Positions 47,501-60,500 of a stretch of DNA of 64,000 nucleotides are shown piece by piece (the stretch's first letter is position 1; every line of letters begins with the position of its first letter). The notes under the pieces are model-generated. The model did no database searches. It was not told where the DNA came from and saw only the letters and a list, made by a program, of their open reading frames with translations. The stretch lies in NCBI RefSeq assembly GCF_029168945.1, contig NC_083602.1, positions 30,615,323 to 30,679,322 on the forward strand, in the 5' to 3' direction. The stretch comes from Cannabis sativa (Eukaryota; Streptophyta; Magnoliopsida; Rosales; Cannabaceae). A program made the position numbers and the translations under genes.

Positions 47501-48353
47501 ATATAGACACGTCATTAGTTGTCCATTGTTATAATTCTAATTTGATCAATGATCCTCTATATAGATGATCTACACTGTAAAGGGATTAGATTACCGTAAC
47601 ACCCTACAATGTATTTTATCCTTAAAACACTTAACCCCGTATAAATGATATTTCAGCTAAATGAAATGAGTACTCCACCATTTATTTTTGTTTGGTCAAG
47701 CTCGAAGAAAATTATTCGTTACTTTCTATTTGTCAGATAGAAGCTATAGATTCCATATTTATGTTAGCGCTCCCACTCAATTGCAATATCATGTTCCCAA
47801 AATGTACGTATCACCCTGACCCAGAAGTAGGCTTAACTAACAAATCAAAGAACATGTATAATACTCTTGAGATCAAACCTAAACATATTAAAATTAAGAT
47901 CATTTGATCTAGGATCAACAAGTGATATTGAATTGAATAGATATTACGGTAAATTTAATATATCTAATCAAAGTTCAATATCGGCCCCTTCCGATGTATA
48001 CTCCATACATCCGATGCTGGTAAACTTTGCCAATGTCCTGGAAAGGACATAACACTTATCCAAGGTGTAAGAATACCTATCTCTGATTATCATGTCAGTC
48101 TAAATCCTGTGAACTGAGAAATCAGGGAATAAACTTTCGAACATATAATTAAGATTATATTTCACTGTGTTGACAACACTATAATCATTAACAAATTCAT
48201 ATGTTCTGGACTTAAATAGAATTCATACATTATGTACATAATCATGAAATAAATCATGTGGACCATGCAACATTAAATGTTATTTCTGATCTTTATTAAT
48301 AAGTAAATCTGATTATATTGAAATGGGTTTTATTTAGGACACAAAACCGAACA
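44592..48353 (-). mobile_element. Outer solo LTR, split by a nested LTR
   Basis: Ends TGTTGGAAAT and ACCGAACA, with a perfect 5-bp TSD ATATG at 44587-44591 and 48354-48358. Its own sequence is 44592-44961 plus 46837-48353 (about 1.89 kb), in the minus orientation of the Copia-like family. No internal region exists, so it is a solo LTR. The last hexamer is CGAACA rather than CCAACA. Confidence 0.93.
44962..46831 (+). mobile_element. Inner solo LTR nested in the outer LTR
   Basis: A 1,870-bp LTR, TGTTGGG...CCAACA, in plus orientation, with a perfect 5-bp TSD GTTTC at 44957-44961 and 46832-46836. It belongs to the same family as the outer copy but is inverted, and it is also a solo LTR. Its insertion post-dates the outer element. 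Confidence 0.94.
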
Positions 48354-48889
48354 ATATGTCCTACACACTGGTAGCAATACGTTTTATATTAATATTGAGA
48401 AGCACATTTTTTTTCTAATAAATGTCGTGAGTGGCCGTGTTCACGGAAAATTAAGGAAAAATTTCAAGAGAAAAAATTCTCACCAACAAGAAAAACAACT
48501 ATAAATAAAATATCTTTAGCTCATCATGCTCATGTATGACCTGAAATTGTGTTTCTATTTTATCAAGGAGAAAAAAAAGGTTATGTAACTCAAAAAAAAA
48601 AAAAAAGTTATGGAAGAAAGGTCAACACAATGTTTAGTGTAATGAGCAATAAAGAAATACTGTGGTATTGCATAAAAAATAAAAACAAAAACAAAAAAAT
48701 TGGTATTTTTTTATTCATTATTTTTTTTTATCCTTTTAATATTATAGATTACTTTGTTGACTTTTTTTTCACTTGATTTACACTAATTGCAAAAATTAAA
48801 TAAATATAAAAAAAATTTACATTTCACACTATTTCTTTTAATTTTATTGTCACATGCGTTTTCTTATTTTTTTACTGCCCAATTTATTA

Positions 48890-49574
48890 GGGCTTCTCCA
48901 ACGAGCCATCAAAATACTATATTGGTGTGAAATTTTCTCCAAGGACACGGCATCTACTACTACATATTATCGTTTGGGCTACAGTGCACGACATATATGC
49001 AGTGCACTATAGCACACTGCATTTGTTTTTTCTTTTTTTATATATATTTATTTTATTAATTATATTTATAAAATTACAATATATTTTTTTTAAGTGGTGC
49101 ACTGGTATACTCTTACTTGTTTTGGATCCGAATTTTTTTTTTAGTTTATTTTTTTTTATGGTGTATATTATAATTATTTAAGACATCCGGTATGTTATTG
49201 AAAAATTCAAAAAAAATTTAACATGTCGAAAAGAAGATTCAAATTGTATGTTATATGTTTGACTTTTTTTATTTAGAATGGTACATTATAAAAGTATATT
49301 TTAATGTTTTGTGTGTAAATTTAAATGTGAATACCATAAATTAATTTTATGGTAATAAAAATAAATTTTCAATTTAAAAGTGATGCACTAATTATTATTT
49401 AAATATAACAATTGATATAATATTAATTTTTGTTAATTTTATTAAAAAATAATATAATAATAAAAAATATTTTTTAGTGTAATTTTTAGTGTTATGGTTA
49501 GAGCGAAGATAATTTTTAACACTAAATTTAGTGATAGTGTAACATCAAATTTGGTGTACTCCTTGAAGATGCTG
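48890..49574. mobile_element. PIF/Harbinger-like MITE
   Basis: Left end GGGCTTCTCCAACGAG. The reverse complement of the right end is CAGCATCTTCAAGGAG. TTA flanks both sides (48887-48889 and 49575-49577). It is about 685 bp and non-coding. The short TSD alone is weak evidence; the paired ends are stronger. Confidence 0.6.
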
Positions 49575-49821
49575 TTACATATACTAATTTTGAATAAAAA
49601 GTTCTATTATTTTATTTTAGAAAAGATAGCAATCCAAATATATTATAATGCATTTTATTATTTTTAAAATTTTGTAAAAAGTGTGATTTTTTTTTTTTTT
49701 GAAAAAAAGTAAAAAATATGATTTGATTGTTCAATTTTATTTTTCAATTTAAAATGACGAAGAAAAGCTCATATAACTTACAATATATGTATTAAGCTTA
49801 TTTTCATCCCATTTCTCTTTC

Positions 49822-50950
49822 TCTTTTTTTTTTTTTGAGAGAAAGGGAGCCCGCTAAGGAGAAAGGAAATCCACTAGATTGCAGGGGTCATCGCCTATCC
49901 AAACAGCTACTTCATCTGAACCTGAAGCCCAATGTGCCAATTTATCAGCTAGAGAGTTTGCAGTACGATTGGTGTGGAAGATATGAGCGTCAGGTAGAAG
50001 AGACAAAGTTTCCTTGATTTGCCGAATGAGATCTCCAAACACTGAGATGTCGTCTTTGTGATGACAAATAGCGTCCGTTGCGCCTTTGGCGTCCGATTCT
50101 ACTTCGAACTCGTAAAAGTGCCTCGTCTATACACCCAAATGGGCAGAGAGGAGAGCCTTAGCTTCTAAAGTGGCGACAGAACCACCTCCATGATAGGATT
50201 GGGCGAGGGTTGCAACCACCAAACCTTCACTATTCCGGATTACTCCACCAAAACCCACTTTTCCGCCGTTCTTGGGAACTGCTGCATCAACATTGAGCTT
50301 GAGAGTGCCGGGCGCTGGGGGAATCCAGGAAGCAGGGGCAGGGGTCGTAATGGGCCGGCCTAGGGGAGAAGAGGCTGACGAAGTCAAGTTGTAATCTGCT
50401 AAAAAGCTTTGAGCCAGACTGATAATTGCATGCGATTGATCTGATGGTTGACCTTTGAGAGCTTTATTCCTGTTAAACCAAACAAACCAAGAGATACACA
50501 GAAAAAGAGCAACATCGTTCTTGGGGAAAGATGTGTAAATTTGGTAAGCTAAGTCATGAAACAAAATTTCAGAAGAGCAGGAAAAAATATAAGGTTGAAA
50601 TTGCGTACCTTTCCGTACCACTCTTCTTGACATTCGACGCAGAACAACGCATGTGACACCGATTCTTCGTGGTTTCCACAACGGTTACAACCCGGGGATT
50701 GGATGATTTTCCTAATGGCTAAGTTTTTAGCAGTGGGGAGGGTTAGGTTTGTGGCACGGAAAGCAAAGTGTTTCACCTTGGGAGGAATCGGAAGATGCCA
50801 AAGGTTTTTCCACCAAGGCGAGGGGGAGGAGGAGGAGGGAATATCAAGAGAGCTAGCAGAAGAAAAACTAAGGTGGTAGCCGGATTTGACTGAGAAGATC
50901 CCAGAAGTTGAATCTCTCTCCCCTAGTCTTCTTTGTGTATTGATGATATA
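49822..50950 (-). pseudogene. 5'-truncated LINE: zf-RVT and RNase H tail with poly(A)
   Basis: Minus-strand C-terminus of a non-LTR retrotransposon pol. From about 50930 down: an SVKSGYHLSF-like start, then KHFAFRATNLTLPTAKNLAI and CNRCGNHEESVSHALF (the zf-RVT zinc-binding domain), a frame change near 50640, then RNase H (RVT_3) with LKLNVDAAVPKNGGKVGFGG, VIRNSEGLVVATLAQSYHGG and VATLEAKALL. After another frame change near 50120 come HTNRTANSLADKLAHWASGS and VDFLSP. A T-run at 49825-49838 is the poly(A) tail read in reverse. RT and endonuclease are missing, as expected for a 5' truncation. Confidence 0.85.
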
Positions 50951-53900
50951 TTTTTTTTTTCACTCTTCTTTCTAAAGTTCTCTCTCTCTTTGTCTCTCTC
51001 TCTCTCCATTAGCATATATTTTTATTTTTTGTCCAGTTCTTCTTTTCATTTTTTTTTTGGGTTTTTAAATTTTCAATCACATTTTTGGGGAAGATAAGAG
51101 TGTGATTCTTTTTTATTCTGATTTTCGAGAATTGGGTTTACAAATAACTTCCATTGCATCTGGATATTGAGGTTGTGCAGAAGATAGTTTTTTTCTAATC
51201 ATTTTGTTTTAATTTGTTTTAGTATTATTTTATAATTTTTTTGCCATGATTTATTTATTTGATGTCGATTACACCGTTCTTGCTCCATTTTCTCAGAATC
51301 AATAGTTGTTTTCAGGTGTTCTCGTGTTGTAGTAGTGGTTCTGTCCGTAGGTGTGAAAGATAGAGGCTATACATACATTTTTTCTTCTTTTTCTACAGCT
51401 ATTTTCGTGGTTTTTTTTTATTCTTTTTCTCCTATAAATACATTTGATGAGCTCATTGTCAAAATAGTTTTGAGGTGTGTTGTTCTTTTATATTTTTCTA
51501 AATGGTTATATCTGCTTCATTATTTTATATTTTTTTATGTTGTTTTAGTTATATTTTAGTAGTCTTTCTATTCTTATTTTTCAAGGCTGGGCTTGCAAAT
51601 ATAACCGCTATTGCATCTCGTATTGAGGTTATGTAAAAAATTGTTAGTTTTTTTTAATTATTTTTTTCTATTTTTTTTATTTATTTTAGTGTTGTTTTGC
51701 AATAATTATTTATTTGACGTCAATTTTACTGTTTTTGCTCAATCTCGCTAAAATTAATGGTTGTTTTTTTTTGATGTTCTGTTGTTTCTGTGGTAGTGTC
51801 TGTTTGGTATTTATAGTATAAAAGGAAAAAAGGGAAGGTAGTATATATGTAATTTTTACCGTGTGACAGTAAAATTGTAAACTTTTACTTAAAATTTAAT
51901 ATTTTCGTAAAACCCCTATTTATTGTCTTTTCTTTTTGTTTTTTTTTTTGTATTTGTACAGAATTCCACATAGCAACCTATATAATACATAGCAACTTAA
52001 ATCGCAATCCAAATTCACATAGTAATTACCCGAGCAACCATTGAAACAATCCAAACCTAAAAATTAAAAAATAATATATATGGTGATTCTACTATTTTTT
52101 TTAACCAAATAATAATAATAATAATAAACAGAGATGTCTTAGTTGGTTATTTGATTTTAATTATTTTCATGAGCTTCTCCATTAACCATCATTAATCAAT
52201 CTTTTTAACCCTACTCCCTGGACAGTGATATTTTGCCAAGAATAATCAAATTCTATGAAACTTTATAAAAAGAAGAAAGAAAATATAAATATAAGAGACT
52301 ACTAGAGAATACATTACACATGTTACTTAAAGTTTTCTGCCTAACATTAGTGGCTATGAATAAAATGAAGCCGTTTTTAACTTTGGGATCACAAATCAAC
52401 ACAGCTAAATTAACAACTCTAAGAGGACGTAAAGTCACAAAACCAAACCAACATAAATTGGAAAGAAGAACAGGAAAAGGTAACAAAAAAAAAAAAAAGC
52501 AAAAAATAAATTAGTAGAGGAAATAAATATGCAAAAGTTGAACACATAACTAGAAAAGTAGCCCAACAAGTTGGCTCTTTTAAAAGACTATGTGGTGAAC
52601 CACGCATTCTTATCCACAGGTTCAAAAGAAAAAGAAAATAACAATAATGTATTACTTCAAATATCTTCCTTGATTTTCACGAAGGAAACAAAAAAAAAAT
52701 GTTAGTGAAAATAACCTTTATGTACATAAATTATTGAAAACGTTGACTAGATATCTGAATCATTTGGCTGAACACACTTGGATTGGATATCAAATATCAT
52801 TTGTGTATGTTGGCTTGGTATAAGGTGGATGCATAGTGTATCTGCAGAAAAAAGATCACAATAGAAAATCTTGATATTTTTAGTTAAAATATACATTCTC
52901 ACAAGTTGGTTGTTCATAAAATAAATTTAATTCAATCTGTATGATTTAATTTAATTTAATTTGTATGATCTAATTTAATTAATTTGTAAAGTGTGAATAT
53001 TTATATTTATGTAAATTAGATTGGATTTTAAAATTTTAAAATTCGTACTTGTACAGATTGAATGTTATTTCACATACAAAATAGAATTGATCGATTCGAT
53101 CTAATCTATACTTATTTACCGAGATTTTTAGAAATTAAATTAAAGAAGAGCTTAAGAAATTAAATAAGTAGTTAAATAATAGAGATTGAGATTTTTACGT
53201 GGTTCGATTGTTAATAAACCTTAGTTCACGAGTCAATGTATTAGTCTAAAGGCTTTGGATGTATTACAATAAAGTCTTACAAGTTGAAGAACCCTAGTTT
53301 TTAGCTATAGTGATTTTCCTATGAGTTTTTCCTTACTTTGTGAAGAAGAAGGACTAAAGAAAAATGTACTCAAAGTTCTCTCTCCCTTTACATGAAGGTA
53401 TAAAAGGGTATTTATAGGCTAAGATTTAGATCCAAGCATACTTGTGACTCGCTACGATTACTGGGCAAACTAGGTCCACTATTAAGGTAAATACATAAAA
53501 TACACAACTTTGAGGACCGGTGTAGAATTCTGGCTCGTGGGGTGAATGTGTTCGTACAGATGGGGCCCACGCGATCCAGACAGGTGTCACACACGGGTAA
53601 TACTACAGTATACAAAGATGTCAGACAAGTGCCATTAGACAAAGAGGATGTATTCCTCTTGGTGGTGTGTGCATTGCCATGTTCTGACATAGGAGACAAT
53701 GTCTGATTTGGTGGGACCGGGTATTAGGGGACAACCACATCACCCCTCAAAGGGCTTCTGGAAATGCCTCTTGAAATTCCACTCTGAGTACGTCCCAATG
53801 TTCACCTGGAGGGTTTGGCCTATTCCATCTTCCAAAAGGCGGGGAACCTTCTAAATTCGGATAAGTCTCGTACTTGGAGGCGAGGCTTCTGGGCTTCAAA

Positions 53901-54073
53901 TGGGCTCGGGCCCATCTCCCGTCTGGACTAGGCTTCCTTGCATGGAGGAGTTGTGGCTGAGGCTATTCCCACTTGATCATTCTCTTAAAATATCACGTGT
54001 CATATTACTAAAAATACAGATAATAACACTTATTTATATTATTTAAAAAATTATAAATTTATTATTAATATTT
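50951..54073. other. Intergenic repeat-rich region, no supported gene
   Basis: Includes a CT-rich microsatellite (about 50975-51007), a duplicated block (51115-51810), and a decayed relative of the 44340-44560 sequence at 51840-52090. At 53170-53770 an LTR-like stretch occurs (acgtggttcgattg, then 'tataaaagggtatttatagg'), but its ends were not found. No convincing ORF. Confidence 0.4.
51115..51810. repeat. Diverged direct duplication, unit about 470 bp
   Basis: Blocks at about 51121-51350 and 51585-51800 share, in order, 'ttgcatct.g.tattgaggtt', 'tttatttga.gtc.att', 'ttctcagaatcaa/aaaattaa', and 'gttctgttg/tgttctcgtg...tagt'. The copies are clearly diverged. Confidence 0.6.
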
Positions 54074-54788
54074 GAATAATTAGCTTTTTTAGTCCCTGTA
54101 CTTATGACACTATACTATGATGCCCCTTAATTTATAAGTGTAGTTAAAAATACCCCCTAAAATATATCAGTTGGAATAGTATAATCCTTCTATCTAATTT
54201 TGTTAAAATTAACTAAAGTTGACTGTTAAATTAATAATGTGGCATTATACATAGATAATAGTTGAAAAATTATATACCATTAGGAAAATAAATTACAAGT
54301 CATAAAAATTACAATCACAGGAAAAAAAAAATGAAAAATAACATCCCAAAAAATAGAATATCATTACCTTAATTTTCCAAAAATCCCATGTTCTTTCTAG
54401 TGATATCCATCTCTTCAAATACTGTAGAATCCTAATTTTACACCTTTTTCTAATTTGAACTGCTAAAAAACGATTGGAATTATTTTAATAAAATTATTTT
54501 TATTAAATTTTTTTAAAAGGTTATGAAATCATTTTTTAATCATCTTTCATTGTCATTTATTATGCCACCTCATAGTCAATTTTCCCTCTAAAAAGAGATG
54601 AAATTACTACTCTATCCTTTGTTATAATACCACATCATCAATACAAACAGTATTTTTAAACAAAATAAACAGAAGGACTAAATGTATGCATATAAAATTA
54701 TACAAGGACTATTTATAACAAGCTGAATAGATTAAGGGGCATAATAGTATAGTGTCATAAGTACAGGGGGTAAAAAAGATAATTATTC
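54074..54788. repeat. Foldback MITE, about 715 bp
   Basis: The left end (54074-54142) and the reverse complement of the right end (54722-54788) match over about 60 bp, including GTACTTATGACACTATACTA and ATGCCCCTTAAT. Non-coding interior. The family differs from the 27179/38572/39153 group. The TSD was not resolved. Confidence 0.78.
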
Positions 54789-55814
54789 TTAATATTTTAA
54801 AGTAATTAAATAAAATTAATATACCATACATAAATTTTTCAAAACTAAATATATCAAATGCATATATTTATATTCAAGAGAAAACAAAATCTAAGTAAAG
54901 CTAATCATTTACTTTCTGCATACATTTTTTTTAATCTTCCCTTATTATTTTTGGTTTATTTATTTTAATTTGTTGAAGACATTTAACAACTTATTTTATT
55001 TTGTTGTTGAAAAATCTAAAAGGACTTTTTTATGTTCGAGATATTGGTAGTGTAAAAAATATACATTTTAATTAATATTAAATAATTTCATATTAAAAAT
55101 TAACCAATCTAAAATAATTGGTATTTGAGTTATCATACAAATTAAATTAAATCCAAAATATAAAATAATATGAATTGAATGCACTATAAGTTAAAATAAT
55201 ATAGATTGAATCGAATACACTACTTACATAAGTATAATCATCATGGTATTTTACCAGATAAGCAGAGTTGAAAGCTCCTTGGGATGAATGCAAATATCAT
55301 ATGCACCTTTAGATTTTAATTCATAATTCTTTATAGATATTATATCAGACATGTTCTCATATATTCGAGAGAAAGGGGTCGCGTTCAAGTAATTTCCAGA
55401 GAAAGAGACAAGTTATTCAAGATTTTTTTTTTCAACTTTATGAGAGAGCTGCATTTGAGGAATTGAATATTCTTCAGGAGTAAATATCTAAAAGTTCAAA
55501 CCCCCACCCAATTGGGGCAGCATAAAACAAAACCAAATTGGGAAATTCATATGTGTGCTTACAAAAAGCTACAAGATTCTAAACAAGGCCAAAAATTAAA
55601 TGAAAAGAATCACGCCAACTTGCTCAATGATGATCATGTTCTTTTATGTTGTCATGATTTATTATTCTTATAAAAATCAAGGTAACTAAAATCCAAAATA
55701 GGCACAAAAAGAATTTGATAGATGCAGAGGTGCAACTCCCTTCATATGCATAAAATACATATCAACCTGAGGACTGTAGTGTTTGCCATTCCACTAAGAG
55801 ATTATGAGCAGTTC

Positions 55815-56176
55815 TCACTGTCTATCCGAGGCCACAAATTCAGCAGAAAAGAGGTACTTGACTCAAGAAAGAACTGAATTGTGAGCAGGGTCTTATGTTA
55901 GATCCGTCGATGGGATCTCCAGTATGGCTGGGATGGGTGTGTTGAAGGTGTACACTAGGAACCTTATCATACTCAGGATAATGTTTTAAGGGATAGCAGA
56001 CTCTCAAATTTATATAACCGCTGCAAACATGATATAATGGTTTCTATATTAGATTACATTAGGGCCATTGAGATTGTTGCTCAGCAAACTTACATATTGG
56101 CTAATTAAGACAATGGTGACGTCCTCCTTTGTGGTGAACTCTTTGGATGCATCTTCAATTGCTTTCACTGTGATTT
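55815..56176 (-). pseudogene. V-type H+-ATPase subunit F fragment, decayed
   Basis: Minus-strand remnant of the small subunit F (central stalk) of the vacuolar proton pump. The upstream exon (56176-56094) has a CTCAG acceptor and a GTAAGT donor and codes ITVKAIEDASKEFTTKED then VTIVLISQY. The second exon (about 55968-55815) reads MIRFLVYTFNTPIPAILEIP, then continues in frame with two stops: a TAA where family members have Tyr (before DPAH) and a TGA where they have Arg (before VKYLFSAE). It ends at TGA 55815-55817 at the normal C-terminal position. The usual N-terminal exon is not visible. Retained splice sites argue for a segmental, not processed, copy. A full-length functional gene should exist elsewhere. 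Confidence 0.82.
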
Positions 56177-56408
56177 CTGAGCAAAGACAAAGATTATTAG
56201 TAATGAAGTTAAGGATTAATTTTATCTTAGTTCTAGACATTACTGTTAAACTTGAGCTTTTAAAACTATTTTTACTATATATTTGGCATCATTCAAGCTC
56301 CATAAATCAACGACATCATTGGCAGTTGTCCTAATTTAACTCGTTATAAAAGAGCTGACTTGTCATGTTCAGCAACTTGGATGCCAACATGATAAAAATC
56401 TACATATC

Positions 56409-57319
56409 TGTTAAAAAATTAATCCTCCACTTACACTGATATTAAGACCAGATACAACCAGATACAAAAGGACAGAAAAGGAAATCCCTAAGTTGGCCTT
56501 CGGCCTCTAATTCCCTAACTGAAATTAGTTAGAATGGATTAGGAAAATCCATACCTAACTAATATCAGTAACTAACAGAATTAAACACATGCTGAAATTA
56601 AAAGACAAACCCTAGATCTATAAATATACCTCAAGCAAAATAACCAGATCAGGTTGGTTGAGGGTGTTCTTCAAGATCCAGAACTTTGAAGCTTGAAGAA
56701 CCAGAGATCGAAGCTCGTACATGAAAAGAAAACAACAGAGGGGTTAGATCTAGAGAGAGAGAGGGATTAAACACAGCATAAACACATAAACACTTGTATT
56801 AAACTTAAGATTACCAGTCAAAATTTACCTGTGACTTGGAATCTTCATGATTGTACTTCAGATCGACTTGATATAGTGGAATCGAGCTCTCATATTTGAG
56901 GAGCAGCTCAAACGGAGACGTAGCCAATTTATTGGTGAACTTCTGGGAAAATCCGGTGTTTTCTAAACTTAGATCTTTCGTTTTTTGTGTGTGTATGGGT
57001 ATAAAGATCGAATCATTATAGATCCGATCTTTCTGTGAGTTTGTGTTTGGGATTTCTGGGTTTCTAGGGTTTGGATTCGAGTTTCTCTTTGAGAAACTCT
57101 CTGCTAGGGTTTCTAGCATTTCGTGAGAGAAAGGAAGGAAATGAGAAGGTTCTCGATCCATTCCTAGGTTTTGTTCAAAGACAAAACGGGGTCGTTTTGG
57201 GGTTAACTTTGAAAAGTCAAAGTGAACAGTTAAAGGTCGAAATTGACCTTGGTATTTGATTCGTTTGTTTGTTGGTGTAGGGGGCAAGATAGTAAATTCC
57301 TATCTTAAAAATTCCTACA
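56409..57319 (+). repeat. 5' LTR of the Copia element
   Basis: 911 bp, TGTTAAAA...CCTACA. TATA box TATAAATA at 56619-56626. A (GA)n run is at about 56752-56764. Most CAG/CTG sites are intact here, except near 57003-57125. Confidence 0.95.
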
Positions 57320-57320
57320 A

Positions 57321-57333
57321 TGGTATCAGAGCT
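57321..57333 (+). other. Primer binding site (tRNA-iMet)
   Basis: TGGTATCAGAGCT, one base after the LTR end, matches the standard plant Copia PBS complementary to initiator tRNA-Met over its first 12 bases. Confidence 0.92.
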
Positions 57334-57544
57334 TGGTTGAAGCTGTAAAGATCAACATTCAAACATATCAAGAAGGAGAAGAACTCAAGCAAGAAATCAA
57401 GAAACACAAACAAGAAATTCAAGAACTCAACAAAACCAATCTGAAATCTTTAACAAAGGATTTCTGGGACATTTTCTAATAACCATTATAACTGAATTGC
57501 CTATTATTATCTATTTTAATTGATTTTACTTAACTTCATTAATT

Positions 57545-60500
57545 ATGAGCAATTTAAAGGTTGACATTGACAAATTTGATGGTTCTGGTGATTATAGGAT
57601 TTGGAGGAGAAAGATTAAGTCACTCTTGGCTCAACAGAAATTATTGAGAGTGCTTAATGACCCTATAGAATGGCCGGAAAGGGACTACCAAGATTCAACA
57701 AGAAGAATACTTGGAAGCTAAGCATCGGTATCATGATATTTAACTTATCAGATGCCATTATCAGGTTAATTGATAAGGAAGAAACTCCTGCCCAGATTTG
57801 GAAGAAACTGGAAGAACAGTTTCAACAGAAATCCTTAACCAACAAGATATTCTTGAAGGAAAGGATTTTTGGGTTTAAAATGAGTTCATCCAAATCTCTT
57901 GATCAAAATTTGGATGAATTCTTAAGGATGCATATTGAACTTGCAAATTGGGGGAAAATGAGGCACTAAGTGATGAAAACCGGGCCATTATTATTCTAAA
58001 TTCATTACTGAATCCTACAGAGAAGTCAAGACTGCTATTAAGTATGGAAGGACATCTATAACCCTAGAGGAGGTGATCTCTGCACTCAAATCTAAAGACT
58101 TAGAAATGAGGACAGAGAAAGGTGGACATTCTAATGGTGAAGTCAACTTTGAGTAGGAGACCAGTCCAAGAAAACCTCGAATAACAGAGGTAGAAGTCAA
58201 GGCGAGGTTCAAACAAACAGGGGAGGTTTTCAAAGAGGCATCAAGTTCTAACCCTAGAAACTACGATGAAACAAATGGCCGTTACAACCGTGGTAAACTC
58301 CAGGCATTTCAAAAGAGACTCGTTATTTCTTGAAAAGAAATAACAAACAAAACCACATGGACAGGGAGACTCTGAAATACTCAAACTCTAAACCTAAATC
58401 CGATATGCATGATGCTAATATTACTACCGGATATGAAAGTGGTGAAGTGTACCAAGTTGGACCATCCATCAAAGATGAATGGATCCTTGACTCGTCAGTT
58501 GCACTTTCCACATGACTAATAATAAAGCTTTTATGTTTGATTTCGGGAAAACAAATGGAGGCGAGTTATACTTGGAAATAACTGCATTCGTGATATACAA
58601 GGTCAGTGGATCTATAAGCTTTAAAATGCATGATGGAATGGTCAGAACTCTAAGTGAAATTAGATATGTTCCTAACCTAGCTAGGAATCTAATTTCACTA
58701 AGTGTTCTAGATGACCAAGGCATAGTTAGCAAGATTGAATGCGACGAATGAAAATAAGCAAAGGAGCCCTAACTATCATGAAAGGACACGAAGATGGAGG
58801 CTTATACTACTTAAAAGGACAACCAAATTGTACCTTGCAATTACACTCGCTCACGGCAACAATGACAACTCAAATGCAATGCTATGGCACAAGAGGCTAG
58901 GACACATAAGTGAGAAAGGACTCGCAACTAATGAGTGAACGTAACTTACTATGTAATGACAAGGTATGCAAACTTGATTTTTGTGAGTGTTGTGTGCTTG
59001 GAAAACATCATAAACCGAAATTTTCCAACCGGCACACACAACACTAAGAAAATACTAGAGTATGTTCACTACGTCTTCATGGGGACCGGAAAACAAGTAC
59101 TCATGGTGGTGTGTATATTTTTTATCTATTGTTGATGATTTTTCAAGGAAAGTTTGGATTTTTCCGTTAAAACATAAAAATGAGGCTTTTTCTAAGTTTA
59201 CACAAAGTGGAGAACACTTGTGGAAAATTTAACAAATGAAAAATTAAAAACTCTACAGGATCGACAATGGATTAGAATTTTGTAATGATGAATTTAACAA
59301 TTACCGTAAAGAACATGGCATACGTAGACACGTGACGTTAGAATAACACCCCCGACGAATGGAGTTGCGAGAGAGAATGAACGAACCATTCTCAACAAAG
59401 TGAGATGCTTCTTGTTGCAATGCGGACTATCACAAGGTTTCGGGGAGAAGCGGCTTTAAGCTCTTTGTGCATTTAATTAACGTGAGTCCATCCAAGGTGC
59501 AAATGGATTCAAAACTCCCGAGGAAAAATGGTCTCGGTAAACCTCACTAACTTATCTAATCTCGAGTGTTTGGTTGTGCAGATATGCACACCAAAGTGTT
59601 GGGAAATTAGAACCTAGGGCTATGAAATGTGTTTTTCCGGGATATCCGTATGAGGTTAAGGGATATAGACTTTGGGTTTGGGAACAAAAAGGGTTTAAAA
59701 CTATTAATAATAGCGGGGATGTAATATTTAAAGAAGATATATTTCCATGTTTGCCTATTTCTTCTAACCACAGTGCGGGTACAAAGGACACCGAAAATGC
59801 GGGTAACACCGCAAATGAAGAAACTGATCTATTCGAGTGGAACAAACAAAGGAACACACACAGAACAGAACTGTGGAGATCGTGTTCAGTGGAACCAGGA
59901 ACTGTGTTCAGGTGGAACCCGATGAAGACAACACTTGACATTGTTGATGAAGGCACTCAAGAAGACTTGGGGGATTATCAACTAGTCGGGGACAAGCGAA
60001 GGGTACCAAGACCTAATCCTAAGTACAGTTTTAATATTTGGGATGAAGACATTGCATATGACTTTATGAGTGAATTGGAAATGGCCAATAATGAACCTCA
60101 ATCATATGAAGAGGCCATTAAAGGACCAAATTCCAGGAAATGGAAAGGTGCAATGGTTGAAGAGATGGAATCTCTTAAGAAGAACGTAACCCTGGATTGT
60201 AGTGCCTAAACCTAAAGACAAGAGCATAAAGGGACCGTAAATGGCTATTCAAGGAGAAAGTAAGGCAGAACTAAGAATGAACCTATAAGATACAAGGCCG
60301 GATTAGTGGCCAAAGGGTTTACACGAAGGAGGGTATAGATTTTAATGAAGTATTTGCACCGGTTGCAAAATACAAGACTATAAGGATAATGCTAAGTCTA
60401 GCTACTCAATTCAACCTAGAAATTGACCAAATGGATGTTACTACGCTTTCCTACATGGTGAACTAGAAGAGGAGATCTACATGAGACAACCGAAAGGATA

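Noticed and set aside
53170..53770. Complete LTR
   Set aside because: Internal words look LTR-like, but I could not find TG/CA ends with a TSD, PBS or PPT.
56811..57287. 158-codon minus-strand frame across the 5' LTR
   Set aside because: It lies fully inside the LTR and is antisense to it. The sister LTR interrupts it, so it is not a coding gene.
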